64,000 nt of DNA from Alloalcanivorax mobilis (GCF_002864685.1 NZ_NMQZ01000002.1:124001-188000), one strand, 5' to 3'; numbered from the stretch's first letter, positions 1-8,732 are shown. The notes: generated by a model not told the origin, from the letters alone. Translations and numbers: made by a program.

Positions 1-227
1 ATAGGGCGATCTGGCACGGTCCCCGCCGGTTTCGCGAACAGGAAGGTCCGGGCCAGCTTCAACCCCTGCCACCAGCCCATTGCGGGGCGTGGCGCTGGAT
101 TATGAAAGCGGCCGTCATGATGCTGCGGTGATTGCGGATAGGTGGGCGGGGTGCCGCATCGGGTGTAGGCGGTATGAACGGTCACGGCGAGGGCTCCAAG
201 CAGTAAAACGATGAGAAGGCGCTTCAT
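1..227 (-). CDS. Partial MBL-fold metallo-hydrolase, N-terminus (UlaG/NAPE-PLD-like)
   Basis: Only the first 75 codons lie in the window; the gene runs off the left edge. The start is the ATG at 227. Residues 3-16 form a short hydrophobic segment (LLIVLLLGALAV) that is a signal peptide or membrane anchor. A stretch SPQHHDGRFHNP follows, which I recognise from the N-terminus of membrane-anchored UlaG/NAPE-PLD-like MBL-fold hydrolases. The metal-binding HxHxDH motif would lie outside the window, so the family call rests on this stretch only. The gene diverges from the TetR gene at 333 and shares an operator region with it. Confidence 0.55.
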   Translation of the reverse strand, partial: MKRLLIVLLLGALAVTVHTAYTRCGTPPTYPQSPQHHDGRFHNPAPRPAMGWWQGLKLARTFLFAKPAGTVPDRP

Positions 228-248
228 GGCGACGTCCTGGACAATACA

Positions 249-296
249 CTACACAGTGTAGTTTTCACTTTTGAACAAGTAAACCACGCAGTGTAG
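249..296. promoter_or_regulatory. Two palindromic operator half-copies between divergent genes
   Basis: CTACACAGTGTAG at 249-261 is a perfect 6+1+6 palindrome. An imperfect copy, CCACGCAGTGTAG (two mismatches), lies at 284-296, with centres 35 bp apart. The first overlaps the minus-strand -10. The second overlaps a plus-strand promoter candidate (TTGAAC at 271-276, TAGAGT at 294-299, 17-bp spacing). This fits a TetR regulator at 333 repressing itself and the divergent MBL-fold gene; that assignment is inferred from position. Confidence 0.6.
255..283 (-). promoter_or_regulatory. Probable sigma70 promoter of the MBL-fold gene
   Basis: On the minus strand TTTACT (278-283) and TACACT (255-260) are 17 bp apart, a good -35/-10 pair. 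The -10 lies inside the palindrome at 249-261, so a bound repressor would block it. Confidence 0.5.
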
Positions 297-332
297 AGTT
301 GCCTCGCGCCTTCCACTGCCCAGGTCTCCGCC

Positions 333-950
333 ATGCCTCGTGCCCCGCAACGTCTCACCGACCGCAAACGCGAGGCAATCCTGCGCGCGGCGGTGGAGGA
401 GTTCCGCGCGGCCGGCTATGAGGCCACCAGCATGGATCGCATCGCCGCCGCCGCCGCCGTGTCCAAGCGCACGGTCGGCAATCACTTTCCCAGTAAAGAG
501 GCGTTGTTCGGCGAGATCCTCGAACAACTGTGGCGCAGCAGCGCGGCCAGCGTAGATCTGGCCTACCGGGCCGACCGGCCCCTGGAGGCGCAACTTCGGA
601 CTCTGCTTATGCAAAAACTGCTGCTGCTTGGCGACCCCAATTTTATCGATCTGGCCAGGGTGGCGCTGGCCGAGATCATCCACGCCCCGGCCCGCGCCCA
701 GGCCATTGTTGGCCGCATGGACGAGAAGGAAAGCGGCGTGACCCGTTGGGTGCGCGCCGCCGTGGCGGACGGCAGCCTGGCCCAGGTGGACCCGGACTTC
801 GCCGGCCATCAGTTGCAGGGGCTGGTGAAGAGCTTCGCGTTCTGGCCCCAGGTCACGCTGGGGCAGCCGCCGCTCACCGAGGCTGAGCGCGAGCGCGTGG
901 TTGATTCGGCGGTGGCCCTGTTTCTGGGGTGCTACGCGCGCCGCGTGTGA
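333..950 (+). CDS. TetR/AcrR family transcriptional regulator (AefR-like C-terminus)
   Basis: A 205-residue one-component repressor, normal length for TetR proteins. The N-terminal helix-turn-helix is plain at about residues 12-58 (REAILRAAVEEF, then DRIAAAAAVSKRTVGNHF, then SKEALF). The C-terminal ligand domain (about 80-200), with its QGLVKSFAFWP stretch, resembles the AefR-like type. The gene diverges from an MBL-fold hydrolase across an intergenic region with two copies of a CTACAC/GTGTAG palindrome, so autoregulation and control of the neighbour are likely. No strong ribosome binding site precedes the ATG at 333. The ligand is unknown. Confidence 0.85.
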   Translation: MPRAPQRLTDRKREAILRAAVEEFRAAGYEATSMDRIAAAAAVSKRTVGNHFPSKEALFGEILEQLWRSSAASVDLAYRADRPLEAQLRTLLMQKLLLLGDPNFIDLARVALAEIIHAPARAQAIVGRMDEKESGVTRWVRAAVADGSLAQVDPDFAGHQLQGLVKSFAFWPQVTLGQPPLTEAERERVVDSAVALFLGCYARRV

Positions 951-974
951 GGGCCTGGTCGGCCCGATTGCCAT

Positions 975-1403
975 TCAAGGCGTTCCTCCGGCGAACTGCT
1001 CCTTGCCCATTAATACGTCCAGGCGGTGTACATGGGCCGGGCACGCCAGGATTGCGTTCATTCGTTCCACGTCCCGAAAGATGTCACCGCCGCCACCCTC
1101 CACATGGGCCTGGCGCCCGGCCAGATTGGGAAACACCTCGAAGATACCGAACACGGTTTGCGAATAGCGCACTGCGTACCAGGGGCCGGTGGCCGGCTCG
1201 TCCCGCACGCAGCCGAGAATGTCCTCGAGCATGCGGATCACCGCGTGTTCCTGGCCCGGCAGGGCCTCGATGTGGATGTAGAAGGCTTTCTTGCCGTCTT
1301 CGCCGTGGTCGCCGGACACCTGCACGCCACGGTGCGGGCGGGTCGGCTCGGCGGGGCCAGATGGCGGGGCGGGGCCCGGAATGCGGGGAATGGTGTCGGT
1401 CAT
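975..1403 (-). CDS. ABM-like/dimeric alpha-beta barrel protein (putative quinol monooxygenase)
   Basis: 142 residues from the ATG at 1403, chosen because AAAGGAG lies 7 nt upstream; an upstream in-frame ATG at 1430 would add nine residues without such a site. After a Pro-rich N-terminus the sequence KKAFYIHIEALPGQE and the later FGIFEVFPN resemble the strand-helix repeats of antibiotic biosynthesis monooxygenase (ABM) domains, which often act as small cofactor-free oxygenases. No catalytic residues can be assigned with confidence. It diverges from the AraC gene at 1533, a common arrangement for a regulator and its target. Confidence 0.55.
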   Translation of the reverse strand: MTDTIPRIPGPAPPSGPAEPTRPHRGVQVSGDHGEDGKKAFYIHIEALPGQEHAVIRMLEDILGCVRDEPATGPWYAVRYSQTVFGIFEVFPNLAGRQAHVEGGGGDIFRDVERMNAILACPAHVHRLDVLMGKEQFAGGTP

Positions 1404-1502
1404 CGTTGATCTCCTTTGCAAAGAGACCACGATAGCCGGGCAGGCGGAGCGGGCGGTGCGTGAAGCTCGCCACTTTTTGCCTGATTGTCCGTATCTCTGT
1501 AC

Positions 1503-1519
1503 CCGACCCCGGGTGTCGG
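1503..1519. promoter_or_regulatory. Inverted repeat just upstream of the AraC gene
   Basis: CCGAC (1503-1507) and GTCGG (1515-1519) flank CCCGGGT, ending 13 bp before the start codon at 1533. It could be an operator for the divergent pair or a leader hairpin. It is short, so support is weak. Confidence 0.25.
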
Positions 1520-1532
1520 ATCACAATGGGGC

Positions 1533-2435
1533 ATGTCCGATTCCTTGCGCCAGGCGGTTCACTGCTACACACAACGGCACGCCAACGCCAACGCCAGCGG
1601 CGTGGCCGGCACGCCGGTGTCCGGTCTGTTGCTGATTCGCGGCACCGCCCCCAGTGCGCTCGAGCATGCCATCGCCAACCCTCTGATCTGTCTGGTGCTG
1701 CAGGGGAGCAAACAGGTCAGCATCGGCAATCGCAATTTCACCTTCGTCGGCGGCGACTCGATGATCGTGACCGCCAATCAACCCACGGTCACCCGCATCA
1801 GCCAGGCCAGTGTCGCCGCCCCCTACCTGGCGCTCGCCCTGGATCTGGACCCGGCGGTGATCGCCGAGTTGGGGGTCGCCATCAACCTGGCCGAATCAGC
1901 GGCAGCGGAGGCCAGCGCCGATGTGGAGGCCGGGCTGCGTGACGCCATGCTCCGCTTGCTGCGGCTGCTGGAACGGCCCCGCTCGCTGGCGGTGCTGCAA
2001 AAACAACTGCTGCGCGAGATTCATTATTGGTTGTTGCTAGGAGAAAAGGGCGCGGCGATTCGTCATCTGGGCCTGCCAGACAGCCGGGTCCGGCGTGTGG
2101 CGCGGGCGGTGGCGCTGCTGCGCCGGGACTATGCCCGGCCGCTGACCATCGCTGAACTGGCGGCGGCCGCGGGCGTGAGCCGTTCCTCGTTTCACCAGCA
2201 TTTTCGAGCGGTGACGTCGGTGTCGCCGCTGCAATTCCAGAAGCAATTGCGATTGATCGAAGCACGGCGGTTGATGCTCGTGGAAGGCAAGACCGCCAGC
2301 CGCGCGGCCTTCGACGTTGGCTACGTCAGCGTGCCCCAATTCACCCGCGAATACGCGCGCCTGTATGGCCAGCCCCCGGTGCGCGATCGCAAACTCAACG
2401 ACCCGGGGCGGCCGGCCACGGAACCGGTGCGTTGA
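1533..2435 (+). CDS. AraC family regulator with AraC_N sensing domain
   Basis: 300 residues from the ATG at 1533 (MSDSLRQAVHCY). The N-terminal half (about 20-150) has the AraC_N pattern: PLICLVLQGSKQ, a GGDSMIV turn, and LALDLDPAVIAEL. The C-terminal half (about 190-290) is the double helix-turn-helix DNA-binding domain, with LTIAELAAAAGVSRSSFHQ for the first HTH and AAFDVGYVSVPQFTREY for the second. This architecture is common in regulators beside oxidoreductase or small-molecule-modifying genes. Divergent from the ABM-like gene at 1403, which is its likely target. Confidence 0.85.
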   Translation: MSDSLRQAVHCYTQRHANANASGVAGTPVSGLLLIRGTAPSALEHAIANPLICLVLQGSKQVSIGNRNFTFVGGDSMIVTANQPTVTRISQASVAAPYLALALDLDPAVIAELGVAINLAESAAAEASADVEAGLRDAMLRLLRLLERPRSLAVLQKQLLREIHYWLLLGEKGAAIRHLGLPDSRVRRVARAVALLRRDYARPLTIAELAAAAGVSRSSFHQHFRAVTSVSPLQFQKQLRLIEARRLMLVEGKTASRAAFDVGYVSVPQFTREYARLYGQPPVRDRKLNDPGRPATEPVR

Positions 2436-2482
2436 GCTCTTTGCTCCGGCCTCGGTTCGGCCAGACCTGGTAGGAGAGGTTT

Positions 2483-2710
2483 ATGGACACTGCATTGCAG
2501 ACCCGCCTGGAGGCGGCACTGAAAAAACGCGCGCCGGGTGCGTTCCATTTTTCCGAACTCTACGGCGAGGGCTGGCAACGGCTTTACATCGGCGACCGGG
2601 TCAAGCTGGGTAACGCGTTTCTGCGGCTGGTGCGGCAGGGGCGTTTCCCGGGCGTTGAGGACACCGGCACCAAAAAAGGCGGCGGGCGGCTGTACCGGAA
2701 GACCGGCTGA
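2483..2710 (+). CDS. DUF1413 domain-containing protein
   Basis: A 75-residue soluble protein behind GGTAGGAGAGG, which ends a few bases before the ATG. Its GDRVKLGNAFLRLV and the spacing to FPGVEDTG and the final LYRKTG match my memory of the DUF1413 family, small proteins of unknown function. It may be cotranscribed with the AraC gene, which ends 47 bp upstream, and it is convergent with the efflux operon ending at 2771. The function is not known. Confidence 0.6.
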   Translation: MDTALQTRLEAALKKRAPGAFHFSELYGEGWQRLYIGDRVKLGNAFLRLVRQGRFPGVEDTGTKKGGGRLYRKTG

Positions 2711-2770
2711 AGGCCGGGCCTCTGTTGATGGCGTGCTCCGATTGCCGTTCTCTGGTCAGCGCTAAAACCA

Positions 2771-3811
2771 TCAGTCGGTGCGGGTGTCCACGTCCACCAC
2801 CACCGACATTCCCACCTTAAGTCGCTGCAGGCCGGGCTGGTCCGGGTCCACCGCGATGCGCACCGGAAGACGCTGAACGATCTTGGTGAAGTTGCCGCTG
2901 GCGTTGTGCGGTGGAATCGGCGAGAAGCTCACCGAGCTGGCGGGGCCCAGGCTGGCTACCTTGCCGGAGAACGGGACGTCGGGGAGGGCATCCACGGTGA
3001 AGCGCACGGGTTGGCCCGCGCGCATGTGCGCGATCTGGGTCTCGCGGAAATGGGCGGTGATGTAGAGGTGCGCCAGCGGCACCAGCGTCAGCAGGGTTTC
3101 GCCGATGTTCACGTAGGCGCCGGGGCGCACCACTTTCTGTGCCACGGTGCCGCTCACCGGTGCGGCAATGCGCGTGTAGGACAGCGCCAGCTCGGCGGCG
3201 TCCAGCCTGGCCTGGGCGGTGTCGTGCGCGGCGCGGGCTTGTTCGATGTCCGCGCGCAGCACTTCCAGTTCCTGTTTGGCGGCCGCGTAGGCGGCCTGGT
3301 CGCCGGCTTGGCTGGCCCGTTTGGCGGCCAGTTCGGCGTGTGCGCGCTGCAGCGCCTGCACGGTGCCGGCGCCGCGTTGCGCCAAGTCCTGATAGCGGCT
3401 GCGTTCCTGCTCGGCCAGGGTAACGGCGGCCCGGTTCGCGCTCAGCCGGGCATGCGCCTGATCAATGGTGCTTTGCTGGCGCTGCAACCGTGCTTGCAGG
3501 CCGGTTACCTCGGCGGCGGCCTGGGCGAGCGCGGCACGCGCCTCGTCCACCTTGATGCTGGCATCGCGGTGGTCGATTTCCAGCAGCGGTTCGCCGGCGT
3601 GCACCGGTTGATTTTCCTTCACCAGAACGCGTTCCACGCGGCCGGCGATTTGCGGTGAGACGCGGGTCAGATCGGCCTGCACATAGGCGTCGTTGGTGTT
3701 CTGCCACGTGGCGCTACTCTCCGGGCGGTTGAGCGTATAAAAGCCGGCGCCGGCCAGAATCAGCAGCACCAGCACGGCAATGACACGAAAGGATCGGCGG
3801 GATAAAACCAT
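2771..3811 (-). CDS. HlyD/EmrA-type membrane fusion protein
   Basis: 346 residues from the ATG at 3811; an in-frame ATG at 3859 would lie inside the upstream gene. One N-terminal membrane helix (about 7-25) is followed by VSPQIAGRVERVLVKENQPV, the first half of the lipoyl-like domain. A long Ala-rich coiled coil runs from about 95 to 210. SGTVAQKVVRPGAYV, the second lipoyl half, and a beta-barrel ending LKVGMSVVVDVDTRTD follow. Such proteins bridge an inner-membrane pump to an outer-membrane channel. It starts 4 nt after the MFS gene ends, so the two form an EmrAB-type efflux operon. Confidence 0.88.
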   Translation of the reverse strand: MVLSRRSFRVIAVLVLLILAGAGFYTLNRPESSATWQNTNDAYVQADLTRVSPQIAGRVERVLVKENQPVHAGEPLLEIDHRDASIKVDEARAALAQAAAEVTGLQARLQRQQSTIDQAHARLSANRAAVTLAEQERSRYQDLAQRGAGTVQALQRAHAELAAKRASQAGDQAAYAAAKQELEVLRADIEQARAAHDTAQARLDAAELALSYTRIAAPVSGTVAQKVVRPGAYVNIGETLLTLVPLAHLYITAHFRETQIAHMRAGQPVRFTVDALPDVPFSGKVASLGPASSVSFSPIPPHNASGNFTKIVQRLPVRIAVDPDQPGLQRLKVGMSVVVDVDTRTD

Positions 3812-3815
3812 GGCG

Positions 3816-5342
3816 TTATTCCGGTGAGCGGGTGGAAAGGGATGGTGGGCGCACGGCATTGAGGCAAAGCGCCAGGGGAATCAGCATCAGGGCGAGCATG
3901 CCGAGCACCCGGTAGGCATCGGCGGTGGCCAGGGTGGTGACCTCGCTGGCGACGGTGTCTGACAGGGCCAGCAACCGGCTGTCATTCAGCCCCAGGCTGG
4001 CAGCGGCGCTGGCCAGGCCGTCCAGCAGCATGTCGTTGTGAAAGCGGCCACGCACCAGCATCAACTGGGTCACCAGGGCGCTGCCCAGAGTGGTGCCAAA
4101 GGCGCGCAGCATATTGACCATGCCCGAGACGAACGGGCCTTCCACTGGTTGAACCACGCTGGTGGACAAAAACAGCAGCGACACCACCGCCATCGGCTGG
4201 CCGATCGCCTGCAGCACCTGCACCACAATAAACTGACGCCACATCCATTCACTGGTGATGCGCGCGCCGAGCCAGCAGGACAGCGCCAGAATCGCCAGCC
4301 CGGTGGCGAGCACCTTGCGCGCGTCCACCCAGGGGCGATACAGCAACAGCGCCACCAGTGAGCCCAGCACCAGTTGCGGAAGCCCAATGATCAGGCTGAC
4401 AACGCCGGACTGCAGTGGCCGATAGCCCTGTACCTCGGCGAGAAAATGCAGCGGCAGCAGGGCGCCGGAAAGAAACAGAATCAGCAGCCCGACGAACAGG
4501 GTAAACCCCAGCCCCAGGTTGCGGCGCGCCAGCAGTTGCAGGCGGATAAACGGGCTCGGGTGGCGCCATTCGCTGATCAGCCCGGCGGCGCTGGCCATCA
4601 GTCCGCCGGCCAGGGTGAGACGAATCAGTGGCGATTCAAACCAATTCAATCGCACGCCCTGGCTGACGGCCACCGCCAGCAGAGCGAGACCGATCACCAG
4701 CAGCACATGGCCGGGCCAGTTGCCCTGGCCGAAGCGCTCGTGGCGAGGCGGGTCCCGGGGTAGCCCCCAGGCGCACAATGCCAGGCTGAGCACGCCGAGC
4801 GGCACCACCTGCCAGTAAATCCAGCGCCAGTCGAACAGGCGGTCGGTCCAGGCGCCGGCCAGCCACACCGCCAGGTTCGGCGCCATCGTGGCGGTCATCG
4901 CGTACAGAGCCAGCCCATGCAGGCGGATCCGCAACGGCAGAAAGCGCAACGCCGCCATCATCAGGGTGGGAATCAGGCCGCCTGCGACCACGCCCTGCAG
5001 GCTGCGCAACAGCAACATCATCGGCAACGATTGAGCCAACGGCAGCAGCAGTGCCAGCACGGTGGCGGCGGTGATCAACGCCAACTGGTAGCGGCGCAGC
5101 GATAGCGTCACGGCGAACCAGGCGGCGAACGGCTGCACCGCGATCTCGCCGACCAGATACACGGTATCCAGCCAGGAGGCCGGGTCGGCCCCGAACCCGT
5201 GGGCGCCACGAATGTCCACCAGCGCCAGGGCCGCCACCCGGCTGTTCAGACCGGCCATGATGGCGGCGATAAACACGCCGGTCAGCCCGCAGGCAAGCCG
5301 CGGGCCGAAAGCGGGCTGAGCCGGCGCGGTGGCGCTGGTCAT
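3816..5342 (-). CDS. DHA2-type MFS drug efflux transporter (EmrB-like)
   Basis: 508 residues from the ATG at 5342 (MTSATAPAQ). In-frame codons run upstream to 5582 but lack membrane character and overlap the divergent regulator. About 14 hydrophobic segments are visible, as expected for the DHA2 proton-drug antiporters that work with HlyD-family partners. Typical features are AIMAGLNSRVAALALVDIRG in helix 1 and SLQGVVAGGLIPTLMMAA near helix 4. The HlyD gene follows 4 nt downstream and a TetR gene diverges upstream across an inverted repeat, which points to inducible efflux of an unknown compound. Confidence 0.85.
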   Translation of the reverse strand: MTSATAPAQPAFGPRLACGLTGVFIAAIMAGLNSRVAALALVDIRGAHGFGADPASWLDTVYLVGEIAVQPFAAWFAVTLSLRRYQLALITAATVLALLLPLAQSLPMMLLLRSLQGVVAGGLIPTLMMAALRFLPLRIRLHGLALYAMTATMAPNLAVWLAGAWTDRLFDWRWIYWQVVPLGVLSLALCAWGLPRDPPRHERFGQGNWPGHVLLVIGLALLAVAVSQGVRLNWFESPLIRLTLAGGLMASAAGLISEWRHPSPFIRLQLLARRNLGLGFTLFVGLLILFLSGALLPLHFLAEVQGYRPLQSGVVSLIIGLPQLVLGSLVALLLYRPWVDARKVLATGLAILALSCWLGARITSEWMWRQFIVVQVLQAIGQPMAVVSLLFLSTSVVQPVEGPFVSGMVNMLRAFGTTLGSALVTQLMLVRGRFHNDMLLDGLASAAASLGLNDSRLLALSDTVASEVTTLATADAYRVLGMLALMLIPLALCLNAVRPPSLSTRSPE

Positions 5343-5395
5343 GGTGGGCGGCTCCGATGTAGGGGGGAAAGAGTGGCAAGACAGGTAGGGCGCAA

Positions 5396-5420
5396 ATCGA
5401 ACTGTACCTATCGGTTCGAT
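5396..5420. promoter_or_regulatory. Inverted-repeat operator between EmrB-like and TetR genes
   Basis: ATCGAAC (5396-5402) and GTTCGAT (5414-5420) are perfect complements separated by 11 bp. The site lies between the divergent efflux operon (start 5342) and the TetR gene (start 5545). Location and symmetry fit a TetR operator; the binding protein is inferred. Confidence 0.55.
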
Positions 5421-5544
5421 ATGGTAATAAGACAGCCGGGTAGACGCAAGAGCGGCTTTTGGAGAGCGCAGATATAAAGGGTCGAAAGCAGGGAAATCGG
5501 GCAATGACGGTGGCCGAGACATCCGGTACACTTTTTTCTCCGTC

Positions 5545-6177
5545 ATGCTGGAGACCGCCATGAGCCCCGCCGCGCCGACCAATCAAAAAGCCCACACTAT
5601 TTTGCGGGCGGCGCGGGATGTGTTTCTGGAGCACGGCTTCAGTGCCGCCACCACCGATATGATTCAGCAGCAGGCGGGGGTCTCCAAATCCACGGTTTAC
5701 GCCCATTTTCCCACCAAGGAAGCGTTGTTCACCGCCGTGGTGGAGGCGGAGTGCGAGTCGTTTCTGGAGGGCGTGCAAAGCATCCAGTTCCAACCCAAGG
5801 GGGTGGAGGCGCTCTTGCACACGCTGGCGTGCACCTATCTGGACATCGTGCTGTCGCCGGTGGCCTTGGCCCAGTACCGGGTGCTGGTCGGCGAGGCGCC
5901 GAAGTTTCCGGAGCTGGCCCACCGCTTTTACCAGGCCGGGCCGCGCGCGATGATCCGGCGTGCTTCTGAGTTAATGGCGAGCGCCGCCGATGCCGGTGAG
6001 CTGGATTTTGGCGGTTTATCGGCGGAAACGGCGGCCACCGCGTTCGCCAACCTGGTGCGATCAGAGCTGCAGCAGCACTATTTGTTGCATCCCGAGGCCC
6101 GCCCCAGCCGCGCCCAGGTGGAACAGTGGGCGGAGGTCTGTGTCACCCTCTTTCTGCGTGCTTTCGCGCCGCGCTGA
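5545..6177 (+). CDS. TetR/AcrR family regulator of the adjacent efflux operon
   Basis: 210 residues from the ATG at 5545; the ATG at 5560 (MSPAAPTNQ) is an equally good start. The HTH is clear at about residues 15-62 (ILRAARDVFLEHGFSAAT, then QQQAGVSKSTVYAHFPTKE). The C-terminal domain, ending in VCVTLFLRAFAPR, resembles AefR-like TetR proteins. It diverges from the EmrB/EmrA-type operon with an ATCGAAC/GTTCGAT inverted repeat between them, so it probably represses the pump and itself. The inducer is unknown. Confidence 0.87.
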   Translation: MLETAMSPAAPTNQKAHTILRAARDVFLEHGFSAATTDMIQQQAGVSKSTVYAHFPTKEALFTAVVEAECESFLEGVQSIQFQPKGVEALLHTLACTYLDIVLSPVALAQYRVLVGEAPKFPELAHRFYQAGPRAMIRRASELMASAADAGELDFGGLSAETAATAFANLVRSELQQHYLLHPEARPSRAQVEQWAEVCVTLFLRAFAPR

Positions 6178-6331
6178 CGGCGCAAACACCGCCCGTGTCG
6201 CGCTGGCGACTGCCTGCGTTGTGTTCGCCGTGTGCTCATATTGGCCTAAGCCGGCCCTCCCGTTGGTGGGGAAAACGGGTACCTTCGTGCCAGTCTGAAT
6301 AGCCTTTCGACCTTCGACGACGCGAGATCCG

Positions 6332-7753
6332 ATGACCTCTCACCGACTGCACGCCTTTACCGATGACGCCTTGGGCAACGACGACGCCACCGCGCTGGCC
6401 GAACGGCTGCGCCGGGGGGAACTGAGCGCCGAACAAGCGACCCAGGCGGCGATAGCCCGTCTTGAGCGTGTCAATCCGGTGCTCGCCGGCTTGGCGCTGG
6501 ACACCTTCAGGGACGCCCGGGCGCGCGCCAGAAACCAGGATTTCAAGGGCTTTTTTGCCGGCGTGCCGAGCCTGATCAAAGACAACATCGATCTGCGCGG
6601 CCTGCCCACCGGCCACGGCAGCCAGGCGGTGAACCCCGCCCCGGCGCGTAAAACCAGTGTGCTCGCGGAACAGTTTCTGGCCCAGGGCTTCAACATGTTG
6701 GGCAAGACCACGCTGCCCGCGTTCGGGTTTACCGCCAGCACCGAACGGCAGGGCGCGCCCGCCACCCGCAACCCCTGGCACACCGGCTATTCCGCCGGCG
6801 GTTCTTCCGGTGGCAGCGCGGCCCTGGTGGCCGCCGGCGCGGTGCCGATTGCCCACGGCAATGACGGCGGTGGCTCGATTCGGATTCCCGCCGCCTGTTG
6901 CGGGCTGGTGGGGCTGAAGAGCACGCGCGGGCGGCTGGTTACTCAGGAAGCGGCCAAAGCGTTGCCGATCAATATCATCTGCGATGGCGTGCTGACCCGC
7001 ACGGTCAGAGACACCGCCCATTTTTTTACCGAAGCGGAAAAGTACTATCGCAACCGGAAACTGCCGCTCATCGGGCAAGTCGGTGGGCCAGGCCAGACGC
7101 GTCTTCGTATTGGTGTGATGCTGGATTCGATCACCGGCGATGCGACCTGCCCGCAAACCCGCGCGGCGGTCACCGAGACCGCCGAGTGGCTCAGTGACCT
7201 CGGGCACCATGTGGAGCCGGCGCGGATCGATCTGCCCCAGCGTCTCGCCGACGATTTTCTGCTCTACTGGGCGATGCTGGCGTTTCTGGTCAGCCGCTTT
7301 GGCAAGCGAGTGCTCAGCCCGGCCTTCGACGCGAGCCAGTTGGACCCGCTGACCCGGGGCCTGGCCATCTATTACAAACAACATTTTCTGCAAACTCCCG
7401 GCATGCTGTTTCAGTTGCGTCAAAGCCGGCAACGCTACGCGCGGGTGTTCGGTGACTACGATGTAATGTTGACGCCGGTGCTGGCGCACACCACGCCGGA
7501 GCTCGGGTATCTGGGCGCCGACCTGCCGTTTGAAACGCAACTGGAGAGGTTGCTGCGCTACACCACCTTTACACCCGCCAACAACGCCTCCGGCAGCCCG
7601 GCGATGTCGCTGCCACTGGGCCAGACCAGCGATGGTCTGCCCATCGGCGTGCAGATTGCCGGCCGCCACGGCGACGAGCGCACCTTGTTGGAACTGGCCT
7701 TCGAACTGGAAGCCGCCCGGCCGTTCCGGTGTCTGGCCGACCTCGCCTGCTGA
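6332..7753 (+). CDS. Amidase signature (AS) family hydrolase
   Basis: 473 residues, normal for the family. The Ser-cisSer-Lys triad is visible: K83 in [10 protein letters not shown]158 in GGSSGGSAA and the nucleophile S182 in [10 protein letters not shown]. The 75- and 24-residue spacings match fatty acid amide hydrolase. AS enzymes hydrolyse amide bonds; GatA of the tRNA-dependent amidotransferase belongs here too. The isolated context, without gatB or gatC, favours a stand-alone amidase of unknown substrate. No signal peptide is seen. The upstream 154 bp holds no other gene. Confidence 0.88.
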   Translation: MTSHRLHAFTDDALGNDDATALAERLRRGELSAEQATQAAIARLERVNPVLAGLALDTFRDARARARNQDFKGFFAGVPSLIKDNIDLRGLPTGHGSQAVNPAPARKTSVLAEQFLAQGFNMLGKTTLPAFGFTASTERQGAPATRNPWHTGYSAGGSSGGSAALVAAGAVPIAHGNDGGGSIRIPAACCGLVGLKSTRGRLVTQEAAKALPINIICDGVLTRTVRDTAHFFTEAEKYYRNRKLPLIGQVGGPGQTRLRIGVMLDSITGDATCPQTRAAVTETAEWLSDLGHHVEPARIDLPQRLADDFLLYWAMLAFLVSRFGKRVLSPAFDASQLDPLTRGLAIYYKQHFLQTPGMLFQLRQSRQRYARVFGDYDVMLTPVLAHTTPELGYLGADLPFETQLERLLRYTTFTPANNASGSPAMSLPLGQTSDGLPIGVQIAGRHGDERTLLELAFELEAARPFRCLADLAC

Positions 7754-7960
7754 AGGTGGGATGGGCGTTGTTCGCGATGCCATCCAGAGGGCGCAAGACA
7801 GTCGCTGAACCGCCAGATCCGTAAGCCTTTACTGACATTACACTGGGTCCGTTGCGCACAGGCATTCGAGTGTCTCGCCGACGGCGGTGCCGTGCTCGCC
7901 TGCGTACAGTGATTCCCAGGGTGCCCCCTTTCAGGGTGGGCTTTTCAGCGTGGGGTTTAT

Positions 7961-7980
7961 TTGTACGCAGGTAACGTATA
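7961..7980 (+). promoter_or_regulatory. Possible autoregulated promoter of the toxin-antitoxin pair
   Basis: TACG (7964-7967) and CGTA (7975-7978) form a short inverted repeat, directly followed by the toxin start at 7983. TA complexes usually bind such sites over their own promoter. The arms are only 4 bp, so this is tentative. Confidence 0.25.
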
Positions 7981-7982
7981 TC

Positions 7983-8327
7983 ATGCAGGCGATTTTCGTG
8001 GAACTGGCCTCCTTTCGCCGGTACCGGGCGGCGTATCTGGACGACGACACCTACTGGTTATTGCAGCAGATACTGATGCTGCACCCGGAGGCCGGGGCGC
8101 GTATTCCCGGCACCGGCGGGCTGCGCAAGGTGCGCTTCGTGGACGAGCGGCGCGGCAAGGGCAAGCGCGGTGGGCTGCGGGTGATTTATTACTGGTGGAG
8201 CGGTGGCCGGCAATTCTGGCTGTTTACGCTTTACGACAAGGACGAAGCCAGCGATCTGACCCTCGGTCAGCGCAAGACGTTGAAGACGCTATTGAAGGCT
8301 GAATTGAAGGCAAGGAGCGACACATGA
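7983..8327 (+). CDS. HigB/RelE-like toxin of a type II toxin-antitoxin pair
   Basis: 114 residues from the ATG at 7983 (MQAIFVEL); an in-frame start at 7887 would add 32 residues without support. The pattern LRKVRF, a basic loop RRGKGKRGGLRVIYYW and FTLYDKDEASDL is that of HigB-2/RelE-superfamily mRNA interferases, which cut ribosome-associated mRNA. It overlaps the HTH antitoxin gene by 4 nt (ATGA at 8324-8327). Toxin-before-antitoxin order is typical of HigBA-type modules. Confidence 0.82.
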   Translation: MQAIFVELASFRRYRAAYLDDDTYWLLQQILMLHPEAGARIPGTGGLRKVRFVDERRGKGKRGGLRVIYYWWSGGRQFWLFTLYDKDEASDLTLGQRKTLKTLLKAELKARSDT

Positions 8328-8635
8328 AACGCGATCTGTTTGCCGAATTGAAAGAAGGCTTCGGGGAACTGCAAGCGCAGCGCGACGGCAAACTGACCTT
8401 GCGCGAGCAGGCCGTGCGGCTGGTCCCGGTGGAAGCCATCAACGCGGATGATCTGCTGGCGCTGCGCGAGCGGTTGAACCTGTCCCGTGCGGTGTTCGCC
8501 ATGTACCTGCGCACCAACCCGCGCACCCTGGAAAATTGGGAACAGGGCCGCGCCCGGCCCAACGCCCAGGCGGCCACGCTGATCCGCCTGATCGAACGGT
8601 ACCCGGATACGCTGGAGCGTCTCGCCGGGCTCTAG
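8324..8635 (+). CDS. HigA-like antitoxin with XRE-type helix-turn-helix
   Basis: 103 residues, translationally coupled to the toxin by an ATGA overlap. The C-terminal half (about 40-100) is a Cro/CI-type HTH: DDLLALRERLNLSRAVFA, then LRTNPRTLENWEQGRARPN, whose ENWEQG is a hallmark of HigA/MqsA-like antitoxins. The N-terminal part (FAELKEGFGELQAQ) probably wraps the toxin. It should neutralise the 114-residue partner and repress the operon. A terminator-like hairpin follows at 8661. Confidence 0.82.
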   Translation: MKRDLFAELKEGFGELQAQRDGKLTLREQAVRLVPVEAINADDLLALRERLNLSRAVFAMYLRTNPRTLENWEQGRARPNAQAATLIRLIERYPDTLERLAGL

Positions 8636-8660
8636 CCGCTGGCCAGCGCGTGCCTCCGGG

Positions 8661-8696
8661 CGCCGCGGCCGCGATGTGACACGGCCCCGGCGTTTT
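8661..8696 (+). terminator. Probable Rho-independent terminator after the TA pair
   Basis: CGCCGCGGCC (8661-8670) pairs with GGCCCCGGCG (8683-8692) with one mismatch and is followed by TTTT (8693-8696). It lies between the antitoxin gene and the convergent esterase gene. Confidence 0.5.
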
Positions 8697-8732
8697 AACA
8701 AAAAAAGCGGTCTTGCCTGCGTGTTGATACTG

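Noticed and set aside
4636-5922. Long minus-strand ORF of 428 codons
   Set aside because: It overlaps the pump and TetR genes in another frame, and its translation is low-complexity and rich in Arg, Gly and His, the usual shadow of GC-rich coding sequence.
6236-7783. Minus-strand ORF of 515 codons opposite the amidase
   Set aside because: It mirrors the amidase gene, which has a complete catalytic triad; the antisense product shows no domain.
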